Positions 9,792 to 19,265 of a DNA stretch of 64,000 nt are shown here, in pieces. This stretch comes from Paracoccus everestensis. Lineage in GTDB: Bacteria > Pseudomonadota > Alphaproteobacteria > Rhodobacterales > Rhodobacteraceae. Below the pieces are notes generated by a model. That model was not told the DNA's origin. It made no database searches and saw nothing but the letters and a program-made list of their open reading frames with translations. Location of the stretch: contig NZ_CP090836.1 in NCBI RefSeq assembly GCF_021491915.1, forward strand, positions 2,838,501 through 2,902,500, read 5' to 3'. The position numbers were made by a program, and so were the translations under genes. The stretch's first letter is position 1. Each line of letters starts with the position of its first letter.

Positions 9792-10708
9792 TCGAGATCC
9801 GCAACCTGACCCGCCTTTATGACGGCCTGGCCGTGGTGGACGATGTCAGCCTGACGGTGGAAACCGGGCAACTGGCGGTGCTGGTCGGCACCTCGGGGTC
9901 GGGTAAGACAACGCTTTTGCGGATGATCAACCGCCTGGTGCAGCCGTCTTCGGGGCAGGTGCTGATTGACGGGGTGGACACCGCCACCCTGCCCGCGCAT
10001 CTGCTGCGCCGCCGGATCGGCTATGCCATCCAGGGCCACGGGTTGTTTCCGCACCGCACCGTGGCGCAGAACATCGCCACGGTTCCCCGCCTGCTGGGAT
10101 GGTCCCGCGCGCAGACGGGCGCGCGCGTCGATGAACTGCTGGAACTGTTCCAGATGGATCCGGCCACGTTCCGCGACCGGATGCCGTACCAGTTGTCGGG
10201 CGGGCAGGCGCAGCGGGTGGGCGTCGCCCGCGCCTTGGCCGCGAAACCCGACCTGCTGCTGATGGACGAACCCTTCGGCGCGCTCGACCCGCTGATCCGG
10301 GCCAAGGCACAGGATGATCTGCGCGAGATCCAGCAAAGGCTGGGCACGACGCTGATCCTGGTCACCCATGACATGGCCGAGGCGGTGGATCTGGGCGACC
10401 GCATCGCGGTCATGCAGGGGGGCAAACTGCTGCAATACGACACGCCCGCGCGCATCCTGACCCAACCGGCCACCCCCTTCGTGGCAGACCTGATCGGAAC
10501 GACGGACCGGGCGCTGCGGCTGCTGTCGCTGATGCGGGTGGGGGACATCGCACGGCCAGGCCGGGCCGATGGTCCCGCCATTGCGCCCGGGGTCAGCCTG
10601 CGCGACGCCTTGGCCGAATGCCTGTGGAGCGGGCGTGAGGCCCTGCCCGTCCAGGGCGGCGGGGTGGTGACGCTGGACGCCCTGCGCGCGCAGGCCCGCC
10701 CCCGATGA
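9788..10708 (+). CDS. yehX: Osmoprotectant ABC importer, ATPase (YehX-type)
   Basis: A 306-residue ABC ATPase. Walker A is GTSGSGKTT (about residues 34-42), the signature is LSGGQAQRVGVARAL, Walker B is LLLMDEPFGALDP, and the H-loop is LVTHDMAEA. The C-terminal tail is short, with no tandem CBS pair as in OpuA-type ATPases. The start is the ATG at 9788 that overlaps the upstream stop as ATGA; a frame open from 8828 is a shadow of the permease gene. It energises betaine-type uptake through the two flanking permeases. Confidence 0.92.
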   Translation: MIEIRNLTRLYDGLAVVDDVSLTVETGQLAVLVGTSGSGKTTLLRMINRLVQPSSGQVLIDGVDTATLPAHLLRRRIGYAIQGHGLFPHRTVAQNIATVPRLLGWSRAQTGARVDELLELFQMDPATFRDRMPYQLSGGQAQRVGVARALAAKPDLLLMDEPFGALDPLIRAKAQDDLREIQQRLGTTLILVTHDMAEAVDLGDRIAVMQGGKLLQYDTPARILTQPATPFVADLIGTTDRALRLLSLMRVGDIARPGRADGPAIAPGVSLRDALAECLWSGREALPVQGGGVVTLDALRAQARPR

Positions 10709-11439
10709 CCGGGCGGATCCTGTTGGCAGGGGCGGCATTGTTTCTGGTGAGCTTCCTGATCTGGCCTGCCGCTCTTGCGCCGCTGTTTCAGCCCTTTACC
10801 CGCAACAATGCGCCCGCGATCTATGCCCAGACCAGCCTTTTGTCGCTGACCTTGTCGCATCTGGCCGTTGTCGCCGTGGCGGTGGCGGCATCGACCGTAG
10901 TGGGGCTGGCCCTGGCGATCCTTGTGACGCGCCCGGCAGGACGCGAATTCCTGCCTTTGGCGCGGACCGTCACCGCCGTGGGCCAGACCTTTCCGCCTGT
11001 CGCCGTGCTGGCCTTGGCCGTGCCGATCCTGGGCTTCGGCACCGGCCCGACGCTGGTGGCACTGTTCCTTTATGGCCTGCTGCCGGTCTTTGAAAACGCG
11101 GTTGCCGGGCTGACCGGCCAGCCCCCGCCTGTGGCCGAGGCCGCGGGCGCCATGGGCCTGACGCCCCGCCAAAGGCTGTGGCAGATCGACCTGCCCCTGT
11201 CCCTGCCGCTGCTGCTGGCAGGGATGCGGCTGACCGCCGTGATCTCGCTTGGAACGGCCACCATCGGATCGACCGTGGCCGCCCGCACACTGGGAGAGGT
11301 CATCATCGCCGGTCTGTTGTCATCCAACACCGCCTTTGTGCTGCAAGGCGGGCTGGTGGTGGGCATCCTGGCCGTGCTGATCCATCACGGCTTTCAGGCG
11401 CTGGAATTCCGGATCAGGGCACGAATGGGCCTGGATTAG
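10705..11439 (+). CDS. yehW: Osmoprotectant ABC importer, second permease (YehW-type)
   Basis: A 244-residue BPD_transp_1 permease with about five to six membrane helices and the coupling motif EAAGAMGLTPRQRLWQIDLP. The start overlaps the ATPase stop (ATGA at 10705). It completes the importer. The stop codon is interleaved with that of convergent glgP (TTAG at 11436-11439), leaving no room for a terminator between the two operons. Confidence 0.88.
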   Translation: MTGRILLAGAALFLVSFLIWPAALAPLFQPFTRNNAPAIYAQTSLLSLTLSHLAVVAVAVAASTVVGLALAILVTRPAGREFLPLARTVTAVGQTFPPVAVLALAVPILGFGTGPTLVALFLYGLLPVFENAVAGLTGQPPPVAEAAGAMGLTPRQRLWQIDLPLSLPLLLAGMRLTAVISLGTATIGSTVAARTLGEVIIAGLLSSNTAFVLQGGLVVGILAVLIHHGFQALEFRIRARMGLD

Positions 11440-13820
11440 ATCGCCACCGGCAGAACCTTCCAGATATCGGTCATATATCCCCGGATCGTGCGGTCGGACG
11501 AAAAGAACCCCGACCGCGCGATATTGAGAGCCGCCATCCGGTCCCAGGTTGCGCTGTCCCGATAAACGGCGTCGATCCGGCGCTGCGTGGCGAAGTAATC
11601 GTCGAAATCGCTGGCGACCAGAAAGGGATCGTCGTTCCAGGTCCGGTCCAGCAAGGCATAATAGGATTCGGCCCGGCCGAAGCGGCCTTCCGATATCAGG
11701 TGCAGCGCGGCATTCAGATCGCGGCTTTTCTCGATGGCGCGGCGGGCATGACCGGGGGTCGCGACCTCGGCTGCGGCCTGATCCGCCGTCATCCCGAACA
11801 GGAAGAAGTTCTCGGCCCCGACCAGGTCGCGGATCTCCACATTGGCCCCGTCCAGGGTGCCTATCGTCAGCGCGCCGTTCAGCGTGAACTTCATGTTGCC
11901 GGTGCCCGACGCCTCTTTTCCGGCGGTGCTGATCTGTTCGGACAGATCGGCGGCCGGGATCAGATCCTCGGCCATTGAGACGTTGTAGTTCGGCGGATAG
12001 GCGATTTGCAGATACCGGGACGTGACCGGATCGTTGTTGATCGTGGCCGCCACGTCGTTGATCAGGTGGATCACGGATTTCGCCAGCCAGTATCCCGGCG
12101 CGGCCTTGCCGCCGAAGATCTTGACCCGGGGCGTCCAGTCCCCGTTCGGATCGTCGTGGATGCGCTGCCACAGGGCGATGGCTTCCAGGATGTTCAGAAG
12201 CTGGCGCTTGTATTCATGGATGCGCTTGACCTGGATGTCGAAGATCGCGTCCGGGTCGGCCTTGACGCCCAGATCGGCCAGCAGCCCGTCCGACAGCCAG
12301 ACCTTGTTCGCGCGCTTGACCTGTCCCAACGTCTCGCGGAAGGCCGCGTCCCCGGCATGGGCTTCAAGGCCGCGCAACTGGTCCAGGTCGGTCGTCCACC
12401 CCTCGCCGATGGTGTCGTCCATAAGCTGGGCCAAGCCGGGATTGGACATCCGCAGCCAGCGGCGCGGGGTGACGCCGTTGGTCTGGTTCACGATCCGGTC
12501 CGGGTGCAGCCGGTGCAGGTCGGCGAACACAGTGTCCTTGACCAGGTCGGTATGTAGGGCGGATACGCCGTTCACCTTGCCCGCCATGATAAAGGCCAGT
12601 TCGCCCATCCGCACCTGATCGTGCTGGACGATCCCCACATGGGGCGGACGCCCGGTTGCCTTGCGGTGATCGTCGTCGATCATCTGGATGATCTGCATAT
12701 GGCGCGGCAGGACGCCGCCCAGCAGCCAGGTGGACCAGCGTTCCAAGGCCTCGGGCATCAGGGTATGGTTGGTATAGTTCAGCGTTCCCTGCGCCAGGTC
12801 GCGGGCCTGGTCGAAGGGCAACCCGTGGTCGTCCATCAGCAGGCGCATCAGTTCCGGCCCGGCGATGGCGGGATGGGTGTCGTTCAACTGCATCGCCACC
12901 TTGTCGGGCAGCAGGCTCAGTTCGCCATGTTCCTGCATGAAGCGGCGCAGGATGTCCTGCAAGGAAGCCGAGGTCAGGAAATATTCCTGCTTCAGCCGCA
13001 GTTCCTTGCCCGATTCGGTGGTGTCGTCGGGGTAAAGGACGCGCGACAGCACGCGCGCCAATGCCTCGGGTTCGGCCGCCGCCGTATGGTCGCCCGCGTT
13101 GAAGCGGTGCAGATCCAGCAACGTCGTCGGATGGGCCCCCCACAGGCGCAGCGTGTTGGCCCAGTTGCCGCCCCAGCCCACCACCGGCGTGTCATAGGCC
13201 CGCGCGATGACGCTTTCGCCCGGACGCCAGACGGCACGGCCATCCACCGTCTCGACATGGCCCTTGAACCCGATGGTATAGCTGTAGTCGACCTTGACGA
13301 ATTCCCAGGGGTGGGGCTGGTTCAACCAGTCCTCGGGCGTTTCGACCTGCTGTCCGCCCTCGAACCGCTGGCGGAACAGCCCGTGTTCGTAACGGATACC
13401 ATATCCGAAGGCCGGGCATTGCAGCGACGACAGCGATTCCATGAAGCACGCCGCCAGCCGCCCCAGCCCGCCGTTGCCAAGCGCCGCATCGGGTTCGTTG
13501 TCCAGGATTTCCTGCTTGTCGAGGCCCAGCATCCGCAGCGCCTCATCCATGGGCTTTTCCAGCCGCAGGTTGATGATCGCATCCCCCAGCATCCGCCCGA
13601 TCAGGAATTCCATCGACAGATAGCAGACCCGCTTGGCGCCTTGGTCGCGGGCGGCGCGGAACGCATCGACCCAGGTGCCCGCCATCAGGTCGCGCACGGC
13701 AAAGCTGACGGCCATCCGCCAGTCAAAGGGCGTCGCGAATTCCGCCCCCCGCCCCTGGCTGTGGGTCAGGTGGTGAAGGATCTGGTCGTGCAGGGCCTGG
13801 GCCGAAGGAATGGTGTGCAA
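11436..13820 (-). CDS. glgP: Glycogen phosphorylase
   Basis: A 794-residue GT35 phosphorylase that releases glucose 1-phosphate from glycogen. The pyridoxal-phosphate lysine is Lys644 in GTGNMKFTLNGALTIGTLDG, and AALGNGGLGRLAACF near residue 110 is the other hallmark. The start is TTG at 13820, giving the normal N-terminus; the tiny ORF at 13848-13822 ends one base before it and may couple translation. It is the last gene of the minus-strand glg operon, 151 bp after glgX, so it may also have its own promoter. Confidence 0.95.
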   Translation of the reverse strand: MHTIPSAQALHDQILHHLTHSQGRGAEFATPFDWRMAVSFAVRDLMAGTWVDAFRAARDQGAKRVCYLSMEFLIGRMLGDAIINLRLEKPMDEALRMLGLDKQEILDNEPDAALGNGGLGRLAACFMESLSSLQCPAFGYGIRYEHGLFRQRFEGGQQVETPEDWLNQPHPWEFVKVDYSYTIGFKGHVETVDGRAVWRPGESVIARAYDTPVVGWGGNWANTLRLWGAHPTTLLDLHRFNAGDHTAAAEPEALARVLSRVLYPDDTTESGKELRLKQEYFLTSASLQDILRRFMQEHGELSLLPDKVAMQLNDTHPAIAGPELMRLLMDDHGLPFDQARDLAQGTLNYTNHTLMPEALERWSTWLLGGVLPRHMQIIQMIDDDHRKATGRPPHVGIVQHDQVRMGELAFIMAGKVNGVSALHTDLVKDTVFADLHRLHPDRIVNQTNGVTPRRWLRMSNPGLAQLMDDTIGEGWTTDLDQLRGLEAHAGDAAFRETLGQVKRANKVWLSDGLLADLGVKADPDAIFDIQVKRIHEYKRQLLNILEAIALWQRIHDDPNGDWTPRVKIFGGKAAPGYWLAKSVIHLINDVAATINNDPVTSRYLQIAYPPNYNVSMAEDLIPAADLSEQISTAGKEASGTGNMKFTLNGALTIGTLDGANVEIRDLVGAENFFLFGMTADQAAAEVATPGHARRAIEKSRDLNAALHLISEGRFGRAESYYALLDRTWNDDPFLVASDFDDYFATQRRIDAVYRDSATWDRMAALNIARSGFFSSDRTIRGYMTDIWKVLPVAI

Positions 13821-13971
13821 ATCAAGCCTCGTAGCGGCGGGAAATCATGGGGCAATGCCATGGCCGCCAGAATAGCGCCCAAGGGTTAATTTTGTTGCCA
13901 GCTTTACCGACGGTTGGAAAGGGCTGGGCGTGCATTACGATGCGGCAATGCCCGCCGGGCGGGCGTTTCGA
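13821..13971 (-). promoter_or_regulatory. glgX-glgP intergenic region
   Basis: This region holds the palindrome GCCCGCCGGGCGGGC (13950-13964) just after the glgX stop, a possible pause or weak terminator without a T run. It also holds an AT-richer stretch (about 13880-13900) that could carry a glgP promoter. An eight-codon ORF (13848-13822, ATG to TGA) lies directly before the glgP TTG. Confidence 0.35.
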
Positions 13972-16053
13972 TCAATCCCCTGCCAGATCGCACAAGACAA
14001 AGGCTGCCACGCTTTCGGCCTCGATCCGTTCGACGGGGCCTGCGGGATCGTCGGGCATCCGGTCGCGCGCGCTGTCCAGCCGCCTGCGCCAGTGGGCGCC
14101 CCGGGCGGGATCAGGCATCCGAACACTCGTGTCCCCGCCATTGTTGAAGACCAGAAACACCGCCCCCGGCAGCGCGGCATAGGCGGGGGTGCCGGAGGCC
14201 ATGCGCATCTCGGCCGCCAGCAGGCGCAGGTCCGGGTCGGCCCAGTCGGCCAGCGTCATGGGCGACCCGTCGGCGCGGCGCCAGAACAGGTCGGGCAGGC
14301 CGTCCTGTTCGCGCGGCTGGCTGTGCAAAAAGCGGCGCTGCCGCAGGATCGGATGGGCCTTGCGAAAGGCGATGGCCTGGCGGCAGAAATCCAGGAAAGC
14401 CGCGTCCGCGCCGTCCCAGTCGACCCAGCCCAGGGGATTGTCCTGGCAATAGGCGTTGTTGTTGCCGTTCTGGGAATTGCCCAGTTCGTCCCCCGCCAGG
14501 ATCATGGGGGTGCCCTGGCTCAGCATCAGGGTGGCGATCAGGTTGCGGCGACGGCGGTCGCGCCGGGCACGGACGGCAGGATCGTCGGTCGGGCCTTCGC
14601 CCCCCCCGTTGTCCGAGATGTTGTGATCGTGGCCGTCGCGGTTGCTCTCGCCATTGGCTTCGTTCTGCTTGCGGGCATAGCTGACGGTATCCATCAGCGT
14701 GAAGCCGTCATGGGCGGCTATGAAATTGACCGATGACGTGGCGGCCCGGCCGTCATGGTCGAACCGCGCCGCCGATCCCGCGACGCGCTTGGCAAGGCGG
14801 CCGGTTACCCCGGCATCGCCGCGCCAAAAGGCGCGCACTCCGTCGCGATACCGGTCGTTCCATTCGCAAAAGGGCGCCGGATATGCGCCCAGTTGATATC
14901 CCCCCGGCCCCAGATCCCAAGGTTCGGCGATCAGCTTGACGCGGTTCAGGATCGGATCCTGCTGCACGGCGCGAAAGAACGGCCCGTCCCGGTCAAAGAC
15001 GCCCCGCGTGCGGCCCAGCACCGAGCAGAGGTCGAAGCGGAAGCCATCGACGCGCATCACCGTGACCCAATACCGCAGGCTGTCCATCACCAGCCGCAGC
15101 GCGAACGGGCTGTCGAGGTTCAGGACATTGCCTGTTCCGGCATCGTTGACATAGAACCGCCGCTCGTCGGCCAAGCGGTAATAGGCCGCGTTGTCGATGC
15201 CGCGAAGGGACAGGGTGGGGCCAAGCTCGTTTCCCTCGGCCGTATGGTTGTAAACCACATCCAGGATCACCTCGATCCCCGCCTGGTGGAACCGCGCCAC
15301 CATCTGCTGGAACTCGGCGATGTCGTGGCCCTGCATATAGCGCGGCTCGGGGGCGAAGAACCCATAGGACATATAGCCCCAGTAATTCGCCAGCCCCCGG
15401 TCCGCCAGGAAGCGGTCGTCGGCAAAGGCATGGACCGGCAGCAGTTCGACCGCCGTGACGCCCAGGCTGGTCAAGTGGTCCAGCACCGGATCCGAGGCCA
15501 TGGCCAGATAGCTGCCCGGCTGGTTTACGCCGGGATGCAGCATGGTCAGCCCCTTGACATGGGCCTCGTAGATCACGGTTTGCGTCAAGGGTGTGCGCAG
15601 GGGGCGGTCCTCGCCCCAGTCGAAGGCCGGGTCCACCACCACGCAGCGCGGCATCCGGGCGGCGCTGTCGCGGCGGTCAAAGGACAGGTCGGCATCCGGG
15701 TGGCCTGCGCGGTATCCGAACAGCGCGTCGTGGGGCTGGGGACTGCCGGTCAAGCGCCTTGCATAAGGGTCGATCAGCAGCTTGTTGGGGTTGAAGCGAT
15801 GCCCGTCGCGCGGGCGATAGGGACCGTGGACGCGGTATCCATACCGCTGCCCCGGTGCCACACCGGCGATGTATCCGTGCCAGATATGTCCTTCGCGTTC
15901 CGGCAGCGGGATGCGGGTTTCGCGGTCCCGGTCGTCGAACAGGCACAGCACCACCTGATCGGCGTGCTGGGAAAAGATGGCGAAGTTGACGCCGCCCCCG
16001 TCGAAGCAGGCGCCAAGCGGGAAGGGGTGCCCCGCGGTGATTGCATGGGTCAT
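13972..16053 (-). CDS. glgX: Glycogen debranching enzyme
   Basis: A 693-residue GH13 isoamylase-type enzyme that removes alpha-1,6 branches from limit dextrin left by GlgP. An N-terminal CBM48-like domain (about 1-130) precedes the barrel. Catalytic regions are VDGFRFDLCSVLG (nucleophile Asp), IAEPWDLG (acid Glu) and NFIAAHDGFTL (stabilising Asp). The ATG at 16053 overlaps the glgA stop as ATGA; the longer open frame runs into glgA and is rejected. Confidence 0.94.
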   Translation of the reverse strand: MTHAITAGHPFPLGACFDGGGVNFAIFSQHADQVVLCLFDDRDRETRIPLPEREGHIWHGYIAGVAPGQRYGYRVHGPYRPRDGHRFNPNKLLIDPYARRLTGSPQPHDALFGYRAGHPDADLSFDRRDSAARMPRCVVVDPAFDWGEDRPLRTPLTQTVIYEAHVKGLTMLHPGVNQPGSYLAMASDPVLDHLTSLGVTAVELLPVHAFADDRFLADRGLANYWGYMSYGFFAPEPRYMQGHDIAEFQQMVARFHQAGIEVILDVVYNHTAEGNELGPTLSLRGIDNAAYYRLADERRFYVNDAGTGNVLNLDSPFALRLVMDSLRYWVTVMRVDGFRFDLCSVLGRTRGVFDRDGPFFRAVQQDPILNRVKLIAEPWDLGPGGYQLGAYPAPFCEWNDRYRDGVRAFWRGDAGVTGRLAKRVAGSAARFDHDGRAATSSVNFIAAHDGFTLMDTVSYARKQNEANGESNRDGHDHNISDNGGGEGPTDDPAVRARRDRRRRNLIATLMLSQGTPMILAGDELGNSQNGNNNAYCQDNPLGWVDWDGADAAFLDFCRQAIAFRKAHPILRQRRFLHSQPREQDGLPDLFWRRADGSPMTLADWADPDLRLLAAEMRMASGTPAYAALPGAVFLVFNNGGDTSVRMPDPARGAHWRRRLDSARDRMPDDPAGPVERIEAESVAAFVLCDLAGD

Positions 16054-17477
16054 CGTGGGGCCGTCAGCCTTGCATAAAGCGCGGCATAGGCCCGTGCCGA
16101 CTGGTCCCAGCCCACGGGATGCGCCATCGCATTGTCCTGCAGCCGGGACCACGTTTCGGCGTCCCTGTAAAGCAGGCACAGCCGCGTCAACGCGCCGCGC
16201 AGCGCATCCGCTGTCACCGGGGAAAACTGCAGCCCCGTCGCCACCCCCCGCGCAAGGGCCGCGGGGGATGCATTGATGACCGTGTCCGCCAGTCCCCCGG
16301 TCAGGCCCACGACCGGCACCGCGCCATAGCGCAGGCCGTACATCTGCGTCAGCCCGCAGGGTTCGAACCGCGACGGCACAAGGATCGCGTCCCCCCCGGC
16401 GATCAGCCGATGCGACAAGGCTTCGTCATAGCCGATACGGACCGCGACATGGGGGTTCCGTTCGCCCGCCATGCGGAAGGCGTATTCCAGACCCGGGTCG
16501 CCCGATCCCAGCAGCGCCAGTTGCCCGCCGTGATCCAGCAGCGCGGGCAGCGCCTCCAGCAGTAGATCGAGGCCCTTCTGATGCGTCATGCGCGACACGA
16601 TCACGCACAGGGGACCGTCCGCGTCGGGCAAGCCCATCTCGGCCCGAAGGGCAGCCTTGTTGGGGGCCTTCCCGCCTGGGGCGCCATAGGGCTGGATCGC
16701 CGGATCCGCCGCCGGATCCCAGGCATCCGTGTCGATGCCGTTGAGAATGCCCATCAGCGATTCCCGCCGATGCCGCATCACCCCGTCCAGGCCCATGCCA
16801 TATTCCGGGGTCATCAGTTCCTCGGCATAGGTGGGGGACACGGTAGTCAGGGCATCCGCGCCCATCAGCCCCGCCTTCAGCGCCGAGATGCCGCCATAGA
16901 ATTCATAGCCTTCCAGATGGAAGTGCCAGGGATCCAGGCGCAGCGAATGCATCCGGCCAGGATCGGTGGATCCGGTAAAGGCAATGTTGTGGATGGTCAG
17001 CACCGTGGCCGGGCCGCCGCCCATCTGGCGCAGGTATTGGGGGACAAAGCCCCCCTGCCAGTCATGGCCGTGCAGCACCTGCGGTTGCCAGCCGCCCATG
17101 CCATGGATGCCCAGATGCGCGCCGATCCAGGACAGCGCGGCAAAGCGTTCGGGATTGTCGGGCCAGTCCTGCCCGCCCGGGGCCATATAGGGCGAACCCG
17201 CACGCGCAAACAAATGCGGCGCGTCGATCACCACAAGATCCAGCCCCGCCGCCTGCCCCGACAGGATCCGGGCCCAGCCACCGAAAAGGTCGTGGAAATA
17301 CGCCACCTCGGTGCCGTCCTGCAGGGCGGCCATGACGGCGGGATAGCCCGGGACCAGGGTGCGCATCTGCACCCCCTGGTCCCGCAGCGCAGCAGGCAGG
17401 GCACCCACCACATCCGCCAGACCGCCGGTCTTTACCAGCGGCGCGCATTCGGAAGCGACCGACAGCACTCGGGTCAC
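16050..17477 (-). CDS. glgA: Glycogen synthase (ADP-glucose type)
   Basis: A 475-residue GT5 glycogen synthase that extends alpha-1,4-glucan from ADP-glucose. The [13 protein letters not shown] motif (Lys16) binds ADP-glucose, and the C-terminal catalytic block [17 protein letters not shown] is intact. The start is GTG at 17477, overlapping the glgC stop as GTGA. Overlaps on both sides make glgC-glgA-glgX one translationally coupled unit. Confidence 0.95.
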   Translation of the reverse strand: MTRVLSVASECAPLVKTGGLADVVGALPAALRDQGVQMRTLVPGYPAVMAALQDGTEVAYFHDLFGGWARILSGQAAGLDLVVIDAPHLFARAGSPYMAPGGQDWPDNPERFAALSWIGAHLGIHGMGGWQPQVLHGHDWQGGFVPQYLRQMGGGPATVLTIHNIAFTGSTDPGRMHSLRLDPWHFHLEGYEFYGGISALKAGLMGADALTTVSPTYAEELMTPEYGMGLDGVMRHRRESLMGILNGIDTDAWDPAADPAIQPYGAPGGKAPNKAALRAEMGLPDADGPLCVIVSRMTHQKGLDLLLEALPALLDHGGQLALLGSGDPGLEYAFRMAGERNPHVAVRIGYDEALSHRLIAGGDAILVPSRFEPCGLTQMYGLRYGAVPVVGLTGGLADTVINASPAALARGVATGLQFSPVTADALRGALTRLCLLYRDAETWSRLQDNAMAHPVGWDQSARAYAALYARLTAPR

Positions 17478-18730
17478 AGGCTTGCCGCCCGCCGGTCCAG
17501 CATATCCTGGGTGATCAAGGTAATGCCCCCGTCGGTGACCCGGAACCACCTTGCGTCCTGGGCCGGATCCTCGCCCACGACCAGCCCTTCGGGGATCACC
17601 ACGCCCCGGTCGATCACCGCGCGGGTCAGCCGGGCGCGACGCTGTACGGTGACATAAGGCAGCGCCACGACATGATCCAACTGGGCATAGCTGTTGGTGT
17701 GAACCTGCGTGAACAGCAGAGAATTGCGGATTTCCGTCCCCGAAATGATGCAGCCCCCCGACACCATCGACGACACCGCGATCCCCCTGCGGTCCTTTTC
17801 GTCATGGATGAACTTGGCGGGCGGAACGCTTTCGGAATAGGTCCAGATCGGCCAGTCGCGGTCCCACAGGTTCAGTTCGGGGACAAAATCGGTCAGGTCG
17901 ATATTGGCCTGCCAGAAGGCATCGACCGTGCCCACGTCCTTCCAATAGGCAGGCGCGCCCGGATCGCGCACGCAGGACACGTCAAAGCGGTGCGCCATGG
18001 CCTTGCCGTTCTTCACGATGGCGGGGATCAGGTCGTGGCCGAAATCGTGGCTGGAATTGGGATCCTCGGCGTCCTTCAGCAGCAGGTCGCGCAGAAAGGG
18101 CCAGCTGAAGACATAGATCCCCATGGATGCCAGCGCACTGTCGGGATCGTCGGGCATCCCAGGCGGATCGGCGGGCTTTTCCAGGAACGATGTGATGCGC
18201 CCGGTTTCGTCCACGGCCATCACGCCGAATGCCACGGCCTCCATCCGGGGCACGGTCAGGCAGCCTATCGTGACATCGGCGCGGCTTTCGCAATGCTCGC
18301 GCAGCATCACCTCGTAATCCATCTTGTAGATGTGATCGCCTGCCAGGATCACGATGTAATCCACGTCATAGCTGTCCACGATGTCGATGTTCTGAGTCAC
18401 GGCGTCCGCCGTGCCGCGATACCAGTGGTCCTCGGACATCCGCTGGCTGGCAGGCAGGATGTCCATGAACTCGTTGCGCTCGGCCCGGAAAAAGTTCCAG
18501 CCGCGCTGAACGTGGCGGATCAGGCTGTGGGCCTTGTACTGGGTGGCCACGGCGATCTTGCGGATGCCGGAATTCATCGCGTTCGACAGCGCGAAGTCGA
18601 TGATGCGGGTCTTGCCGCCGAAATAAACCGCCGGTTTCACGCGCCGGTCGGTCAGTTCCTTCAGGCGGCTGCCCCGCCCGCCGGCCAGCACAAATGCCAT
18701 CGCGCGCCGGGTCAATCTTATCTCGGCCAT
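17474..18730 (-). CDS. glgC: Glucose-1-phosphate adenylyltransferase
   Basis: A 418-residue ADP-glucose pyrophosphorylase, the committed step of glycogen synthesis. The N-terminal [19 protein letters not shown] is the nucleotide-binding signature, [13 protein letters not shown] and FLEKPADPP follow, and a C-terminal left-handed helix domain is present. An in-frame TTG lies one codon earlier, but the ATG at 18730 has a good GGGGAGGA upstream. Immediately upstream is a degenerate glgB, so a working branching gene is absent from this operon. Confidence 0.95.
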   Translation of the reverse strand: MAEIRLTRRAMAFVLAGGRGSRLKELTDRRVKPAVYFGGKTRIIDFALSNAMNSGIRKIAVATQYKAHSLIRHVQRGWNFFRAERNEFMDILPASQRMSEDHWYRGTADAVTQNIDIVDSYDVDYIVILAGDHIYKMDYEVMLREHCESRADVTIGCLTVPRMEAVAFGVMAVDETGRITSFLEKPADPPGMPDDPDSALASMGIYVFSWPFLRDLLLKDAEDPNSSHDFGHDLIPAIVKNGKAMAHRFDVSCVRDPGAPAYWKDVGTVDAFWQANIDLTDFVPELNLWDRDWPIWTYSESVPPAKFIHDEKDRRGIAVSSMVSGGCIISGTEIRNSLLFTQVHTNSYAQLDHVVALPYVTVQRRARLTRAVIDRGVVIPEGLVVGEDPAQDARWFRVTDGGITLITQDMLDRRAASL

Positions 18731-19152
18731 CAAACATCCTCCCCTTTATCATCCTTGCCTGCCACAAAGATCACGACCAGCAAGGGCGGCGGCAGCACCT
18801 CCACGAAGGCGGGCTGGCCGTCCTGCGGTTCTTTCTGGGCTTTTACCCCGCCCAGGTTGCCAGTGCCTGTGCCCCCATGCGGCCCGGCATCGATGTTGAT
18901 CGCCCTGTGCCAACGGCCCGGCTGGCACGCCGATGCGGACATGGGTGCGGGGCACGGGCGTGTCGCCATGAATTCGGCCCAGGAAACATCGCCCCGGTCG
19001 GTCATCGCGCTGATGGCGGGCACGTCGGGGTGATACACGGTCGCCCAGACACCATCCAGCCCCGGGCTGTCGAATGGACGGTCGCAATGCCCCCTGGACA
19101 GGGCGGAAATACCGCCATTCGCCACTTGCAAGATGTCAGGCAGTTGTCCCAT
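18730..19152 (-). pseudogene. glgB: Remnant of the glycogen branching enzyme gene (internal deletion)
   Basis: A 140-codon open frame where glgB would be expected, just upstream of glgC. Its last 60 codons read like a GlgB C-terminus (INIDAG..., GGTGTGNLGG, then a proline-rich end). Just before that, the other frame gives TPVPRTHVRIGVP, the typical GlgB lead-in to the same block, so the frame has been broken and restored. The first codons (ISALSRGHCDRPFDSPG) resemble GlgB N-termini. About 600 codons including the whole GH13 barrel appear to be missing. The C-terminal match is clear to me; the N-terminal match is weaker. It may still carry the operon promoter upstream. Confidence 0.65.
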
Positions 19153-19265
19153 GCACCCACCTTAACCCGCCCGCGCATCAGGGCAATCCGTCACTTAACG
19201 CCGAAACGGCCTTTCCGGTGCCATGCCGGTCGTGTTCAATCCCCCGAACGAAACAGGAGCGGCGA

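Noticed and set aside
8828..10708. A 626-codon frame spanning the permease and ATPase genes
   Set aside because: Only its last 306 codons are a protein (the ATPase from 9788). The first part is a shadow of the permease gene in another frame, so it is not a permease-ATPase fusion.
14755..16077. A 440-codon plus-strand frame opposite glgX
   Set aside because: It has no recognisable domain and opposes an intact GH13 gene.
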